Positions 6,530 through 14,327 of a stretch of DNA of 20,075 nucleotides are shown in pieces. The notes beneath the pieces are model-generated. The model ran no database searches and was not told the origin of the DNA. It saw only the letters and a list, made by a program, of their open reading frames with translations. Each line of letters opens with the position of its first letter. Positions within the stretch are counted from its first letter, which is position 1. Made by a program: the position numbers and the translations under genes. The stretch is from a virus: positions 1 through 20,075 of IMG/VR virus record IMGVR_UViG_3300041999_000015; one strand, 5' to 3'.

Positions 6530-8182
6530 CTAGGACAGGCCCACCCAGAAGGCGCGAGCGCTGGCCGTGTCGTTGCTGGATGGTGTGATGGACGCAGGAA
6601 GCGCACTCAGGCCCGTTCCGTTCACCGCGTATCGGGCCGTGGAGGCGGTCAGGTTCAGGTTGAGCTGGGCAGCTGTCACGGCAGCCGGTCGGCACAGAGT
6701 CGGCATGGTCTGAGCGGCCATGACGTACCCGACCCAGTACCTGCCCGCCGTGAGGGATGCCGCCAGGTTCACACTGGCTATGGTGCTGGCGTTGTTGAAT
6801 GCGGCGGATGCGTCAGCGGATGCGACCAGGGCGCCGGTGGAGTCGTAGATCCCCACCTGAGCGGAGCTGACGGTTGCTGCTGCGGTGGCCCCGACGATGA
6901 ACCACACCTTGGACGTGGTAACCGACCGAGGTACGTACACGGCCATCAGGTAGGCGGTTCCGGAGGTACCAGCGATCGAGCTGGTGGCCACGGTCGGATC
7001 ACCGTTCCAGGCGATCAGGCCATGGCTTGACGGCTGTACGGTTCCAAGAGCGTGCCCGAACACAGTCCATGAATCGTCCGTTGCGAGGGCGTTGGCCGAG
7101 GCGCGGTAGAGGTTTGTGTCGGCAGTGGTGCCGTCGCCGAAGGTGAGCGTTCCGCTGCCGGATCCGGAGGTAGCGTCGAGTCGTAGGCGGGACACGCTGT
7201 CGTTGGTCAGCCGGTAGTCGAAGGCGCGCTTGGCGGTGGTCGTCGTCTCGATACGGTTGACCGCAGTCGATGCTGTGCCCTCAGCGCTGACAGCGCTGAA
7301 GATGCCGGACGCTGTACCGTCGGTCCTCACGGTGATCTGTGCGGTGATATTCGACAGGGCCGCGCCGAATCCGACGAAGCCGTTGGACCGCTTGACGATG
7401 AACGTCGCGGACTGTGCCACGCCGGAGTCGTCGTAGCGGACCAGCTCGAAGTCTGACCCGGCGTTCGCCCCAGACTCGGCAGTCGAGGTGGAGCGCAGCT
7501 TCCAGCGACGAGCGGAGTCTGTACCGAAGGCGTCACCGGAGAAAGTGATGCGCTTCTCCGTACCAGCAGGGGCGACGATCCGGAACTCTTCACCACCGGA
7601 CTGACGCATCGAGAAGTCGGCGTTGTTGGTGATGATGAAGCTCTTGTCCAGACCGAGCGCGCCCGTGGTGCGGTCGGCGAACAGGATCTCGAATCGGGTC
7701 TGAAGAGCGCCAGTGGAGTCCGGTACCTCTATGCTGATGTGTCCGTGGATCGAGGCGTGGTCGTTGGCCTCGTAGTGGGCGCCGACCCAGGCCCACGGCT
7801 TCCAGGAGACGCCCGTCGTAAGAGCGTTCCGGTCGCCGTCGTAGCCGTGATCCTGGGTGCCGGTGAGCTGCGGGCCGTACCAGGCCAGCATCGCCTTGGA
7901 GTCCTCACGCATGAGCCACATGCGCTGGATCTCACCGAAGCTGTGGGTCGCGGCGCGCTGGTAGCTGTAGAAGTTGATGCGTGCCGTGGAGTCCGTACCG
8001 TTGACGCTGTCCTCGCCACCAGCGAACGAGCTGACGAGGTTGATGCCGGTCGACGCTGCGGCTGAGGTGCTTCCCAGAGGGATCTGTGTGGGATTGACGG
8101 TCCCGGCAACCATGGTGATGTTGAGGGACTTCGAGGTCTGGAGCCGTCCGCCTTGGTACTTAAGGTCGATGTCTTGCAGCAT
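6530..8182 (-). CDS. Fibre-like virion protein
   Basis: A 550-residue protein, MLQDIDLKYQGGRLQTSKSL..., starting at 8182 behind AAGGGGA. It is rich in Ala, Ser, Thr and Gly with short beta repeats in the middle (around 270-350: ITVRTDG, FSAVSAEG, TLTFGDG), as in beta-helical or beta-prism phage fibres. The last 190 residues (from about AWNGDPTVATSSIAGTSGTAYLMAVYVP onward, with AQVGIYDSTGALVASAD and AGRYWVGYVM) look like a separate beta-sandwich domain found at the ends of actinophage adsorption proteins, so it may bind host surface glycan. It follows the deacetylase spike by nine bases. Because both genes sit between capsid and connector genes rather than after the tape measure, they may decorate the head. 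No catalytic motif is visible. Confidence 0.68.
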   Translation of the reverse strand: MLQDIDLKYQGGRLQTSKSLNITMVAGTVNPTQIPLGSTSAAASTGINLVSSFAGGEDSVNGTDSTARINFYSYQRAATHSFGEIQRMWLMREDSKAMLAWYGPQLTGTQDHGYDGDRNALTTGVSWKPWAWVGAHYEANDHASIHGHISIEVPDSTGALQTRFEILFADRTTGALGLDKSFIITNNADFSMRQSGGEEFRIVAPAGTEKRITFSGDAFGTDSARRWKLRSTSTAESGANAGSDFELVRYDDSGVAQSATFIVKRSNGFVGFGAALSNITAQITVRTDGTASGIFSAVSAEGTASTAVNRIETTTTAKRAFDYRLTNDSVSRLRLDATSGSGSGTLTFGDGTTADTNLYRASANALATDDSWTVFGHALGTVQPSSHGLIAWNGDPTVATSSIAGTSGTAYLMAVYVPRSVTTSKVWFIVGATAAATVSSAQVGIYDSTGALVASADASAAFNNASTIASVNLAASLTAGRYWVGYVMAAQTMPTLCRPAAVTAAQLNLNLTASTARYAVNGTGLSALPASITPSSNDTASARAFWVGLS

Positions 8183-8191
8183 CTCGTCCCC

Positions 8192-9763
8192 TTAGCTGAA
8201 GAGCCGCATGACATCGGAGACGGGAACCACAGGAATGCTGCGGCTGCTGATCCCCGCCATGATTGTTTGGAAGTCGGCCTGCGAGCACTCTGTCGCCGTT
8301 GTTGCGGCGCCCGTGGTGATCTTGTGGAAGACGAGGACCAGCCAGCCAGAGTTCAGCTGGCACTTGTCCAGCAGGCCACCGGCCGCGACCATGTTCGTCG
8401 GGTTGTTGGCGCCGGACTGCGTCGAGCTGATGGACGACACGGCGCGCATGCGCATCGGCATCCCGGCCGGGAAAGTCTCTGTCGGGAAGCCGGTCTGGAA
8501 CAGGATCGTGCGGCCGGTAGAGAAGTACCGGCTGGCGATGGAGTCGATACCTACACCGTCCGTGGTGCGCTGGTACTCACCGCCCGGATAGGCGAGGCTC
8601 TCACCTCGGAATCCGTTGGCGACCAGCCACTCCTTGCCCCAGCTCAGATCGTCATCCACCTCAGCCGCTGTGTACGACGTGTAGCGGTTGTTGTGCACAT
8701 CGGTGGAGTACGAGTGAAGCCCGATCTCCCACCCGGAGAAGTCCTGGAGTTGCTTGTTCTGCTCGGTCGTCATGACGCTCGACGTGCCGAGGCTCTGCAC
8801 GATCACGTAGTTCGTGCCCTGGTAGCCGTAGGTGTCCATGGCGGGACGGGCGTAGTTCCAGATGGAGTTCGCGCCGTCGTCGAAGACGATGCTCACGACT
8901 CCGTTCGGGAACGTCGATGCCGCGCTGTCGATGATTTCGACGGCCTGGACGTCCACCGTGCAGGAGCTTCCGTTGTTGGCAACGGCCTGCACCTGGAAGT
9001 CGGTGAACCCGGTGGTCGTGCTTGGTACGCCGGTCGAGGAGACCGAGAACGATCCGGATGCCGCATTGACGGACGACCATCCGAACGTCAACGTGATCCA
9101 CTCGTTGCTGGACCCGAGCTGGCTGTCGCCCGACACTTCCCACAGGCGCCACCGGAACCAGTTCGTCAGGTTGCTGGTGCCGACGAAGAAGTTCAGGTTG
9201 CTGATCTTCGATACGTCGTCGATGCGGCAGATCAGCCGGATGGCTTTGCCGGTGAGATCCGCAGCCGTCATACCGAACTTCCGCAGGTTCGCGGAACCGG
9301 CGGCTGTGTCGGTGGTGATGGACGCGCACTGCGTCCCGCGTACGAACGCTGACGTGTTGTTCAGGTTCGATGAGGCGGCGCCGTTCGCCGTCCAGCCGTG
9401 CCCGGTCTGGAAGATGTGCGAGACGGACGCCGGTCGCCACGCCGGACCGGTGCGGCTCGGGGCGATCATCCCGGTCGGGTAGGCAGTCGGACCGCTCAGG
9501 CGGCCGGAGTTGGAGACCTCGAAGGCGAGCGTGTTGTCCGCCTGCCGCAGCTGCATCAGCGGGCCAGCGGCGCGAACCTTGACGGCCGGAGCCTCGCTGT
9601 TGTTCGAGACGACGTTGACACCGGCTCCGTCACCCGAAGTGGCGGCCTGCGTGATCTGTGCAGCGTGGCAGTTCGTCTCGCCGCCGACCGGGTTCTGCCG
9701 GACGGTGAGCGCCGTCTGTCCCGGGTCGGTGTTACGGAGGTCAGTCACGGACTCGATTCCCAT
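8192..9763 (-). CDS. Virion spike with NodB-type polysaccharide deacetylase domain
   Basis: A 523-residue protein starting at ATG 9763 behind GGAGGT. Residues 1-100 form a repetitive beta segment resembling fibre stems, 115-280 a beta-sandwich-like region (possible carbohydrate-binding module), and 287-523 a carbohydrate esterase family 4 (NodB) domain. Visible motifs are VVSIVFDDG (catalytic and metal Asp 295/296), EIGLHSYSTDVH (His350 and His357), FRGESLAYPGG (Arg386, Pro393) and VLVFHK (His480). Family members remove acetyl groups from N-acetylglucosamine polymers such as peptidoglycan or from surface glycans. In the usual second motif the two His are four residues apart (HxxxH), whereas here they are seven apart, so metal ligation may differ. 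The likely role is trimming cell-surface polysaccharide during adsorption; this is inferred. Confidence 0.8.
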   Translation of the reverse strand: MGIESVTDLRNTDPGQTALTVRQNPVGGETNCHAAQITQAATSGDGAGVNVVSNNSEAPAVKVRAAGPLMQLRQADNTLAFEVSNSGRLSGPTAYPTGMIAPSRTGPAWRPASVSHIFQTGHGWTANGAASSNLNNTSAFVRGTQCASITTDTAAGSANLRKFGMTAADLTGKAIRLICRIDDVSKISNLNFFVGTSNLTNWFRWRLWEVSGDSQLGSSNEWITLTFGWSSVNAASGSFSVSSTGVPSTTTGFTDFQVQAVANNGSSCTVDVQAVEIIDSAASTFPNGVVSIVFDDGANSIWNYARPAMDTYGYQGTNYVIVQSLGTSSVMTTEQNKQLQDFSGWEIGLHSYSTDVHNNRYTSYTAAEVDDDLSWGKEWLVANGFRGESLAYPGGEYQRTTDGVGIDSIASRYFSTGRTILFQTGFPTETFPAGMPMRMRAVSSISSTQSGANNPTNMVAAGGLLDKCQLNSGWLVLVFHKITTGAATTATECSQADFQTIMAGISSRSIPVVPVSDVMRLFS

Positions 9764-9778
9764 GTCGACCTCCGGGAG

Positions 9779-9958
9779 TCAGATGATGCGCGGCTGGCTC
9801 GGCCACTCGTAGTTCCCGAGCGGGCAGAAGAGCGATCCCTTGGGACCGGCGTCGAGCGGTTCACCGTCGTACGGGCAGGCCAGCGGAGGGTCGGTTCTCT
9901 CCGCTTCGGCGTATCCGATCGCTTCGATGTAGATGCCCGTGAGCTGGTCCCAAGACAT
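9779..9958 (-). CDS. Small protein with a paired-Cys knuckle
   Basis: A 59-residue protein, MSWDQLTGIYIEAIGYAEAE..., with ATG at 9958 behind GGAGGT four bases upstream. The second half reads LACPYDGEPLDAG then GSLFCPLGNYEWPSQ, a pattern of Cys-Pro-x-Asp-Gly ... Phe-Cys-Pro often seen in short actinophage head-region proteins. Only two Cys are present, so a complete zinc site would need other ligands or dimerisation. It lies between the zinc-ribbon/SAP-like gene and the deacetylase spike with 15-base gaps on both sides, so it is translated in the same run. Function unknown. Confidence 0.72.
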   Translation of the reverse strand: MSWDQLTGIYIEAIGYAEAERTDPPLACPYDGEPLDAGPKGSLFCPLGNYEWPSQPRII

Positions 9959-9973
9959 CGCTACCTCCGTAGC

Positions 9974-10588
9974 TCAGGAGGCGTCGGCCTCACGCAGACG
10001 CTCGATGAGCTGGCTCTTGTTGCCGTGCGAGGGAAGCTGACGCTTGTCGGCCTCGGCCCGCAGCTCGGCGAGGGACATGCCGTCGTAGCTGGGCTTGTCG
10101 TCCTGCTTCTCCTCGACGACCGGCTCCTCGGACTGCTTCTCGGCAGCAGCCCCCGCGTCGTCGGACTGCTTGTCCTCGGCTCGCTCTTCGGAAGTTGGGC
10201 GCCCCAGACCGTCCTCGGCTACGGTCTGGGGCTCACTCGCGTCGACGTCCGGGGAGAGGTCCGCCTCGCGAGAGTCGGTGGGACCACGTCCTACGTGGTT
10301 CTTGGGCACGGGATGCTCCTTGGGGGGCCAAGTGACCGGCACCGGGCTACCGCACGAGGCGCAGGCCAGAGTTGGAAGGTCGATGAGGCCGGACGTCACA
10401 GACGCCAGGCGTACGGTCCAGGGACCGCGTCCGCAGTCGGGGCAGGAGAGCGTGACGAACAGAGGGAGTCGCTCGTTCACGACTCCCTCCTCGTCCACGA
10501 AGTCGCTGCTGCCGCAGTGAGGACAGACCGAGAGATCGAGTGCATACGCCGTCGAACAGTCAGCGCACGTCCGCAGGCTCGCAGGCAT
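9974..10588 (-). CDS. Two-zinc-ribbon protein with C-terminal SAP-like motif
   Basis: A 204-residue protein with ATG at 10588 behind CGGAG. Four CxxC pairs form two likely zinc ribbons: C8/C11 with C22/C25, and C49/C52 with C76/C79. Residues about 95-165 are Asp/Glu/Ser-rich and probably disordered. The last 35 residues (MSLAELRAEADKRQLP then GNKSQLIERLREAD) fit the helix-extended-helix SAP/HeH motif, which binds nucleic acid. The combination suggests a DNA- or RNA-contacting protein, yet it is encoded among capsid and spike genes with no overlap to replication genes. Possible roles are a capsid-internal DNA-binding protein or a late-gene regulator; the sequence does not decide. The ribbons are clear, the SAP motif is moderately sure. 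Confidence 0.72.
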   Translation of the reverse strand: MPASLRTCADCSTAYALDLSVCPHCGSSDFVDEEGVVNERLPLFVTLSCPDCGRGPWTVRLASVTSGLIDLPTLACASCGSPVPVTWPPKEHPVPKNHVGRGPTDSREADLSPDVDASEPQTVAEDGLGRPTSEERAEDKQSDDAGAAAEKQSEEPVVEEKQDDKPSYDGMSLAELRAEADKRQLPSHGNKSQLIERLREADAS

Positions 10589-10609
10589 CAGTTACTCCGA
10601 ACTAGCAGA

Positions 10610-11074
10610 TCAGGCGGCAACCAGGGTGGCGCCGTCGGTGAGCGGGATCCAGCAGACGTAGACCGTCACAGCACCGTCGATGGTGCCGGTACCGGTCTGG
10701 ACGAGCTGGATGGTCCCGGTCGTGGCCACCGCGTTGAGGTCGACCCGACCGCCGCGAAGGAACTTCGTCGCAGCCGTGGTGCCCTGGTCCAGGCCCACGA
10801 CGGTGCCCGCCGTGGTGTCCGTGGTGCCCAGGTCGGTGGCCGTGACGATGGTGACGGTGTCACCGGTCGTCGGGTTCGCCGCAACAGCCAGCGTGTTCGC
10901 GCCCGCCATCGTGGTGGTGACCTTCAGCCACAGGGCGGTGATGAGAACATCGCCGCCCGCCACGGTGAAGCAGTCCAGCGAAGTGGCGTCCGTAAGGGTG
11001 CCCGAGGCCTTCGAGACAGGCCCCATACCGAAGGCCAGCTGACGGACCTGAGTGCCCTGAATCATGGTGCTCAT
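10610..11074 (-). CDS. Beta-rich head protein, probable decoration protein
   Basis: A 154-residue protein, MSTMIQGTQVRQLAFGMGPV..., starting at 11074 with AAGGGGG upstream. It is dominated by Thr, Val, Ala and Gly in alternating strands (LKVTTTMAGANTLAVAANP, GTVVGLDQGTTAATKFLRGG, GTIQLVQTGTGTIDGAVTVYVCW), the pattern of small beta-sandwich capsid decoration or head-fibre knob proteins. It has one Trp-rich edge and two Cys. It sits in the run immediately downstream of the capsid gene. No specific family is recognised; a decoration role is inferred from composition and place. Confidence 0.62.
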   Translation of the reverse strand: MSTMIQGTQVRQLAFGMGPVSKASGTLTDATSLDCFTVAGGDVLITALWLKVTTTMAGANTLAVAANPTTGDTVTIVTATDLGTTDTTAGTVVGLDQGTTAATKFLRGGRVDLNAVATTGTIQLVQTGTGTIDGAVTVYVCWIPLTDGATLVAA

Positions 11075-11088
11075 AGTTCAAGGCCCCC

Positions 11089-11601
11089 TTACACGCTCAG
11101 GTTGGCGAGGTTGGTGGGCTTGCGCTGGACCATCAGGTCGTGCGCGACGTTGAGGATCGTGACGTACTTCGAACCGTTGGTGCCCAGGTCCGGGACGTTC
11201 AGCGAGACCCACTCGAAGCCGTCCGAGAGCTGCTCGGCACGAACCTCGACGACGACCAGCTGCTGCTCGGACGCACCGCCGACGTCGGTCATCTCGGAAG
11301 CGGCGGACTGGGACCACTCGGTCCAGGTCTCGTCGCCGTCCAGAGTGGTCTCGGACTGGTAGTACGCCTTGGTGATGATGTCCAGATCCTGCGAGGTACC
11401 GCCAGAAGCAGCGGAGTGCTCCTGAAGGTCCAGGTCCAGACGGTCGGTGGATCCGGCGGAGGCGACGACGATGAAGCTGACGCCGCCCGCGTCCTTGAGG
11501 TGGATCCGGTTGCCGGTGATGGCGCCCGCCACCGCATCGGTGGGAACCGCGCCCACCGAAACGTTGAACAGGCGACCCAGCGCGCTTGCGCCAGTTGCCA
11601 T
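11089..11601 (-). CDS. Head protein downstream of capsid gene, possible decoration protein
   Basis: A 170-residue protein, MATGASALGRLFNVSVGAVP..., with ATG at 11601 behind AAAGGAGA. Alternating strand-like and acidic segments (RLDLDLQEHSAAS, ITKAYYQSETTLDGDETWTEW, QLVVVEVRAEQLSDGFEWVSLNVPDLG) and the conserved-looking C-terminus KYVTILNVAHDLMVQRKP resemble proteins encoded just after the major capsid gene in actinobacterial siphoviruses, usually listed only as structural. It is separated from the capsid gene by 159 bases packed with hairpins, then followed by the next head gene after 14 bases. Role inferred from position. Confidence 0.62.
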   Translation of the reverse strand: MATGASALGRLFNVSVGAVPTDAVAGAITGNRIHLKDAGGVSFIVVASAGSTDRLDLDLQEHSAASGGTSQDLDIITKAYYQSETTLDGDETWTEWSQSAASEMTDVGGASEQQLVVVEVRAEQLSDGFEWVSLNVPDLGTNGSKYVTILNVAHDLMVQRKPTNLANLSV

Positions 11602-11619
11602 GGTGTTCTCCTTTGCCGA

Positions 11620-11710
11620 GCCCGCCAGGGGTTGAATGCTGGCGGGCCCACGGCCCCGGGTTGGGTTTCAATGCGCCCCGGGGCTGTGCCTGCCACCGCG
11701 CAACGTGGCA
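11620..11710 (-). repeat. Three consecutive hairpins in the capsid-downstream leader
   Basis: Between the capsid terminator and the next gene are three further perfect inverted repeats: GCCCGCCAG/CTGGCGGGC (11620-11628 with 11639-11647), GCCCCGGG/CCCGGGGC (11653-11660 with 11677-11684) and TGCCAC/GTGGCA (11691-11696 with 11705-11710). Loops are 10, 16 and 8 bases. None is followed by a U tract on the minus strand. They could shield the downstream transcript end from nucleases or delay translation of the next gene. Confidence 0.6.
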
Positions 11711-11712
11711 TG

Positions 11713-11743
11713 AAAAAACGCCAGTTCAGCTAGGAACCGGCGT
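11713..11743 (-). terminator. Rho-independent terminator after major capsid gene
   Basis: On the minus strand ACGCCGGTTC and GAACTGGCGT form a ten-pair stem with one G-U pair and a six-base loop, followed directly by a run of six Us. It begins 18 bases after the capsid stop. Downstream head genes have no evident promoter, so partial termination is likely and would keep capsid mRNA in excess. Confidence 0.8.
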
Positions 11744-11760
11744 CGTCGAAGCAGCGCGTA

Positions 11761-13122
11761 TTACGCGCGGGTCGCGAGCTGCACGAACGGGGACAGCGTG
11801 TTGTTGCCCTGGTTCGGGGTGATCGCGGTCTGGATCCAGGGGCGACCGTCGACACGCTCGATGAAGCGAACGGTCGTCTGGTCGTTCTGGAACCGGTAGT
11901 GAGGCGAGGTGTCGGCCTGGATCGCCTGACGGTCACCGATCAGGTAGTAGCTGAAGTCGACGAAGGAGATGTCGCCCGCCGTACCGACCGAGTTGACCTT
12001 CTCCGTGAACATCACGGGACGGCCGAGGATCGTCATCGGAGGACCCTGGACGCCGTTGTTCAGCCAGATCGCCGAGCCGCCGGTACCGACCGAGAGCGCC
12101 ATGGTGGCCAGCTCCGGGAAGGTGTCGATGTGGGCGACCCACACCGCGCTATCCAGCGAGGACGGCAGCATGCGGGCGTACATCTTGACGATGTTCTCCC
12201 ACACGATGGTGCCCGCAGCCTGACCGGACTCCTTGGTCACGGAGACCGTGGCCGTGGAGTTCAGGAAGCCGAGCGGCTCACCGACGCCGGAGCCGGAGAT
12301 GAAGGCGAGGTCTTCGAACCAGGCGATCGCCTCGGGGAAGATCTCGTTGATGAACATCTCCAGGGAGATGATCGAGTCCGCGAACAGCTCGTTCGGGATC
12401 TCCGAGTAGGCCGTCAGCTTCTTGGCTTCCAGCTTGACCCGGCCGAACGTCGGTGCGGAGTCCGTGAGGGACGCCGCCTCCTCGGTCCAGTACGCGGTGA
12501 CGCCGCCGTAGATGTTCGAGGCGTTCGAGGACGCGTCGATCATCGGGAAGGGGACAGTCAGCGTCTCCATCGGGACGACACGGGCGCGGCCACGGACGAG
12601 CGCCTTCTCCAGCGCGACACGCAGCAGCTCGGAGCGCAGGGTCTCCGGGATCAGGAAGCCACCGTCCGCCGGGACGTTCGACCCGAAGGAGTTCATGACC
12701 TCCTTGATCTTGTGCTGGTTGGTCAGCGCCTCGGAGGTGCGCGAGCCGTGCCAGATCGCCGACATGAAGTCGGTGACGTTGTCGAACATGTCGTCGAGCT
12801 TCGCGCCCGGCGCCTTCGGGTTGTACTTGTCCCCGACACGGGCGTGCTTGGTGGAGTTCGACGGGCGAAGGTCCAGACGCTTGGCGTCGCCCTTCGGGTC
12901 GGTGGAGCCCTGGTTGGCCAGGTACTTGATCAGGCCGTCCTGGACAGCCGCCTCGATCTGACCGTCGAGGTCACCGTTGGTGGTGGTGTTGAACTGCTTG
13001 GCGTAGTTCCGCACGAACTCCAGAGCAGTGTTCTTGGAGGCGAAGACCTCCTTGACGGCAGTGCCGTCGTTGAACATCTCTTCGAGTTCGGCGTCGCTGC
13101 GCGGAACGGTGGGCGTGGACAT
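11761..13122 (-). CDS. Major capsid protein, HK97 fold
   Basis: A 453-residue protein beginning MSTPTVPRSDAELEEMFNDG. The ATG at 13122 has GGAGG eight bases upstream and overlaps the protease stop by one base (TAATG), so a longer in-frame start is rejected. Residues 1 to about 140 form a charged helical and flexible region that resembles the delta/scaffold part of HK97-type capsids. NVPADGGFLIPETL at about 149-162 marks the start of the mature shell domain, followed by the E-loop, the spine helix and the P domain (AYSEIPNELFADSIISLEMFINE, FISGSGVGEPLGFLN, GRPVMFTE). Several hundred copies build the icosahedral head. Cleavage of the N-terminal region by the adjacent protease is expected for the family. 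Confidence 0.93.
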   Translation of the reverse strand: MSTPTVPRSDAELEEMFNDGTAVKEVFASKNTALEFVRNYAKQFNTTTNGDLDGQIEAAVQDGLIKYLANQGSTDPKGDAKRLDLRPSNSTKHARVGDKYNPKAPGAKLDDMFDNVTDFMSAIWHGSRTSEALTNQHKIKEVMNSFGSNVPADGGFLIPETLRSELLRVALEKALVRGRARVVPMETLTVPFPMIDASSNASNIYGGVTAYWTEEAASLTDSAPTFGRVKLEAKKLTAYSEIPNELFADSIISLEMFINEIFPEAIAWFEDLAFISGSGVGEPLGFLNSTATVSVTKESGQAAGTIVWENIVKMYARMLPSSLDSAVWVAHIDTFPELATMALSVGTGGSAIWLNNGVQGPPMTILGRPVMFTEKVNSVGTAGDISFVDFSYYLIGDRQAIQADTSPHYRFQNDQTTVRFIERVDGRPWIQTAITPNQGNNTLSPFVQLATRA

Positions 13123-14327
13123 TACCAAGCCTCCTTCAGGCTGTTGAACACGTCGTCCGCGCTGGGCGACGGTGCGGTGAGACGCGCGACGAGTGAGGAC
13201 CACACGTCCTGCGGCTCTTCAGTGGTTGCGTCGTCCGGGTCTTCCTCGTCCTCGTCGCCCTTCTTGGGCTGGAGGAACGCAGGGAGCTTCTTCTTGGCGT
13301 CCTCGGGCTCGGACGCCGTGTCTTCCGGCTCTTCGGTGGCCGCGTCCTCCGGCTCCTCCTCGTCGGGCGGGAAGGTGTCGGTCGGCTCTTCCTCGTCCGG
13401 GGGTGCCATGGCCGCCTTGACCACATCGCTGATCAGGGAGACGAGTTCGTCCCGCGTCATGTTCGCGATGGTGTTCGAGGCGCTGGTCGGCTCTTCCTCG
13501 ACCGTCTCGACGGCTGCCTCGGTCACGGGTACGGGTTCCTCCGTCTGGTTCGTGATGCCGTTGGCGAACCCTGCCGAGATCCGGTGCTCAGCAGCCGAGG
13601 CAACGGGATCCGGCGCGTTGTCGCGACCGGCGTACCGGTACATCGACAGGTCCCACGTCCGGTTCATGACATCTGCGAGCGGCGCTGCGGAAGCGGTCGC
13701 AGTCGCGGGCTCCGTGGACTTCATGGGCAGAACCTCATCGGCGAGGCCCACGGCCACCGCCTCCTCGGCGGAGAACCAGGTCTCCTCGGCCATGTAGTTC
13801 TGCCAGTCCGTAAGCGACCCGCCCGTGTGCTGGGCGTACGCCTTGGCGATGTTGAGGGACTGCTTGTCGAGCATGTCCGCCATGCGGGTCATCTCGGTCG
13901 CGTCGCCCTGGCAGACGCCGGAAGCGTTGTGCACCATGAACTGCGACTGCGGCATCATCACGACGCGGTCACCGGCCAGCGCGATCACGGATGCGATCGA
14001 GGCGGCCAGCGAGTCGACGTAGACGGTGACGTTCGCCGGGTGCGAGCGCAGTGCATTGGCGATCGCGATACCGTCGAAGACCGAGCCTCCCGGCGAGTTC
14101 AGCCGGAGGTTGATCTTCGAGGTCGCTACGTCCTTCAGCTCACGGATGAAGTCGTCGGCCCACATGCCGAACCATCCGCCGATGGATTCGTACACGTAGA
14201 TGTCAGTGGCGTCAGCATCGTCCGCATTGTTCTCAATGCGGAACCAGTCCTTAGCGTTCTCCGGGGCCGTCATCCCAGGCGGCGGACCAGGCGAACGCCG
14301 CTGCGCCACCAGTTCGATGAACGTCAT
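13122..14327 (-). CDS. ClpP-like head maturation protease with acidic C-terminal tail
   Basis: A 401-residue protein with ATG at 14327 behind GAGGAGG. Residues 40-205 are a ClpP/S14-type serine protease: LNSPGG at 77-81, the nucleophile region DSLAASIAS with Ser110, and MVHNAS with His133. The place of the third catalytic residue aligns with EETWFSAEEAVAVGLADEV, where ClpP has Asp and this protein has Glu182, as is common among phage relatives. From about 260 onward the protein is Glu/Asp/Pro-rich with repeats (PPDEEEP twice, several EEPED), then a Lys-rich patch (AKKKLPAFLQPKKG) and a helical end. Such tails may act as scaffold during procapsid assembly, and no separate scaffold gene is seen. 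The gene overlaps the portal gene by 77 bases in another frame. Confidence 0.9.
   Translation of the reverse strand: MTFIELVAQRRSPGPPPGMTAPENAKDWFRIENNADDADATDIYVYESIGGWFGMWADDFIRELKDVATSKINLRLNSPGGSVFDGIAIANALRSHPANVTVYVDSLAASIASVIALAGDRVVMMPQSQFMVHNASGVCQGDATEMTRMADMLDKQSLNIAKAYAQHTGGSLTDWQNYMAEETWFSAEEAVAVGLADEVLPMKSTEPATATASAAPLADVMNRTWDLSMYRYAGRDNAPDPVASAAEHRISAGFANGITNQTEEPVPVTEAAVETVEEEPTSASNTIANMTRDELVSLISDVVKAAMAPPDEEEPTDTFPPDEEEPEDAATEEPEDTASEPEDAKKKLPAFLQPKKGDEDEEDPDDATTEEPQDVWSSLVARLTAPSPSADDVFNSLKEAW

Noticed and set aside
9398-11362. 654-codon open frame on the + strand
   Set aside because: It spans several well-supported minus-strand genes and its product is Arg/Gly/Val-rich without motifs; a mirror frame.
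11664-11674. 11-base match GGTTTCAATGC here and at 19860-19870
   Set aside because: Too short to be meaningful in 20 kb, and the surroundings differ.
11899-13797. 632-codon open frame on the + strand
   Set aside because: Antisense to the capsid and protease genes; its Ser-run C-terminus is the complement of the acidic repeats.
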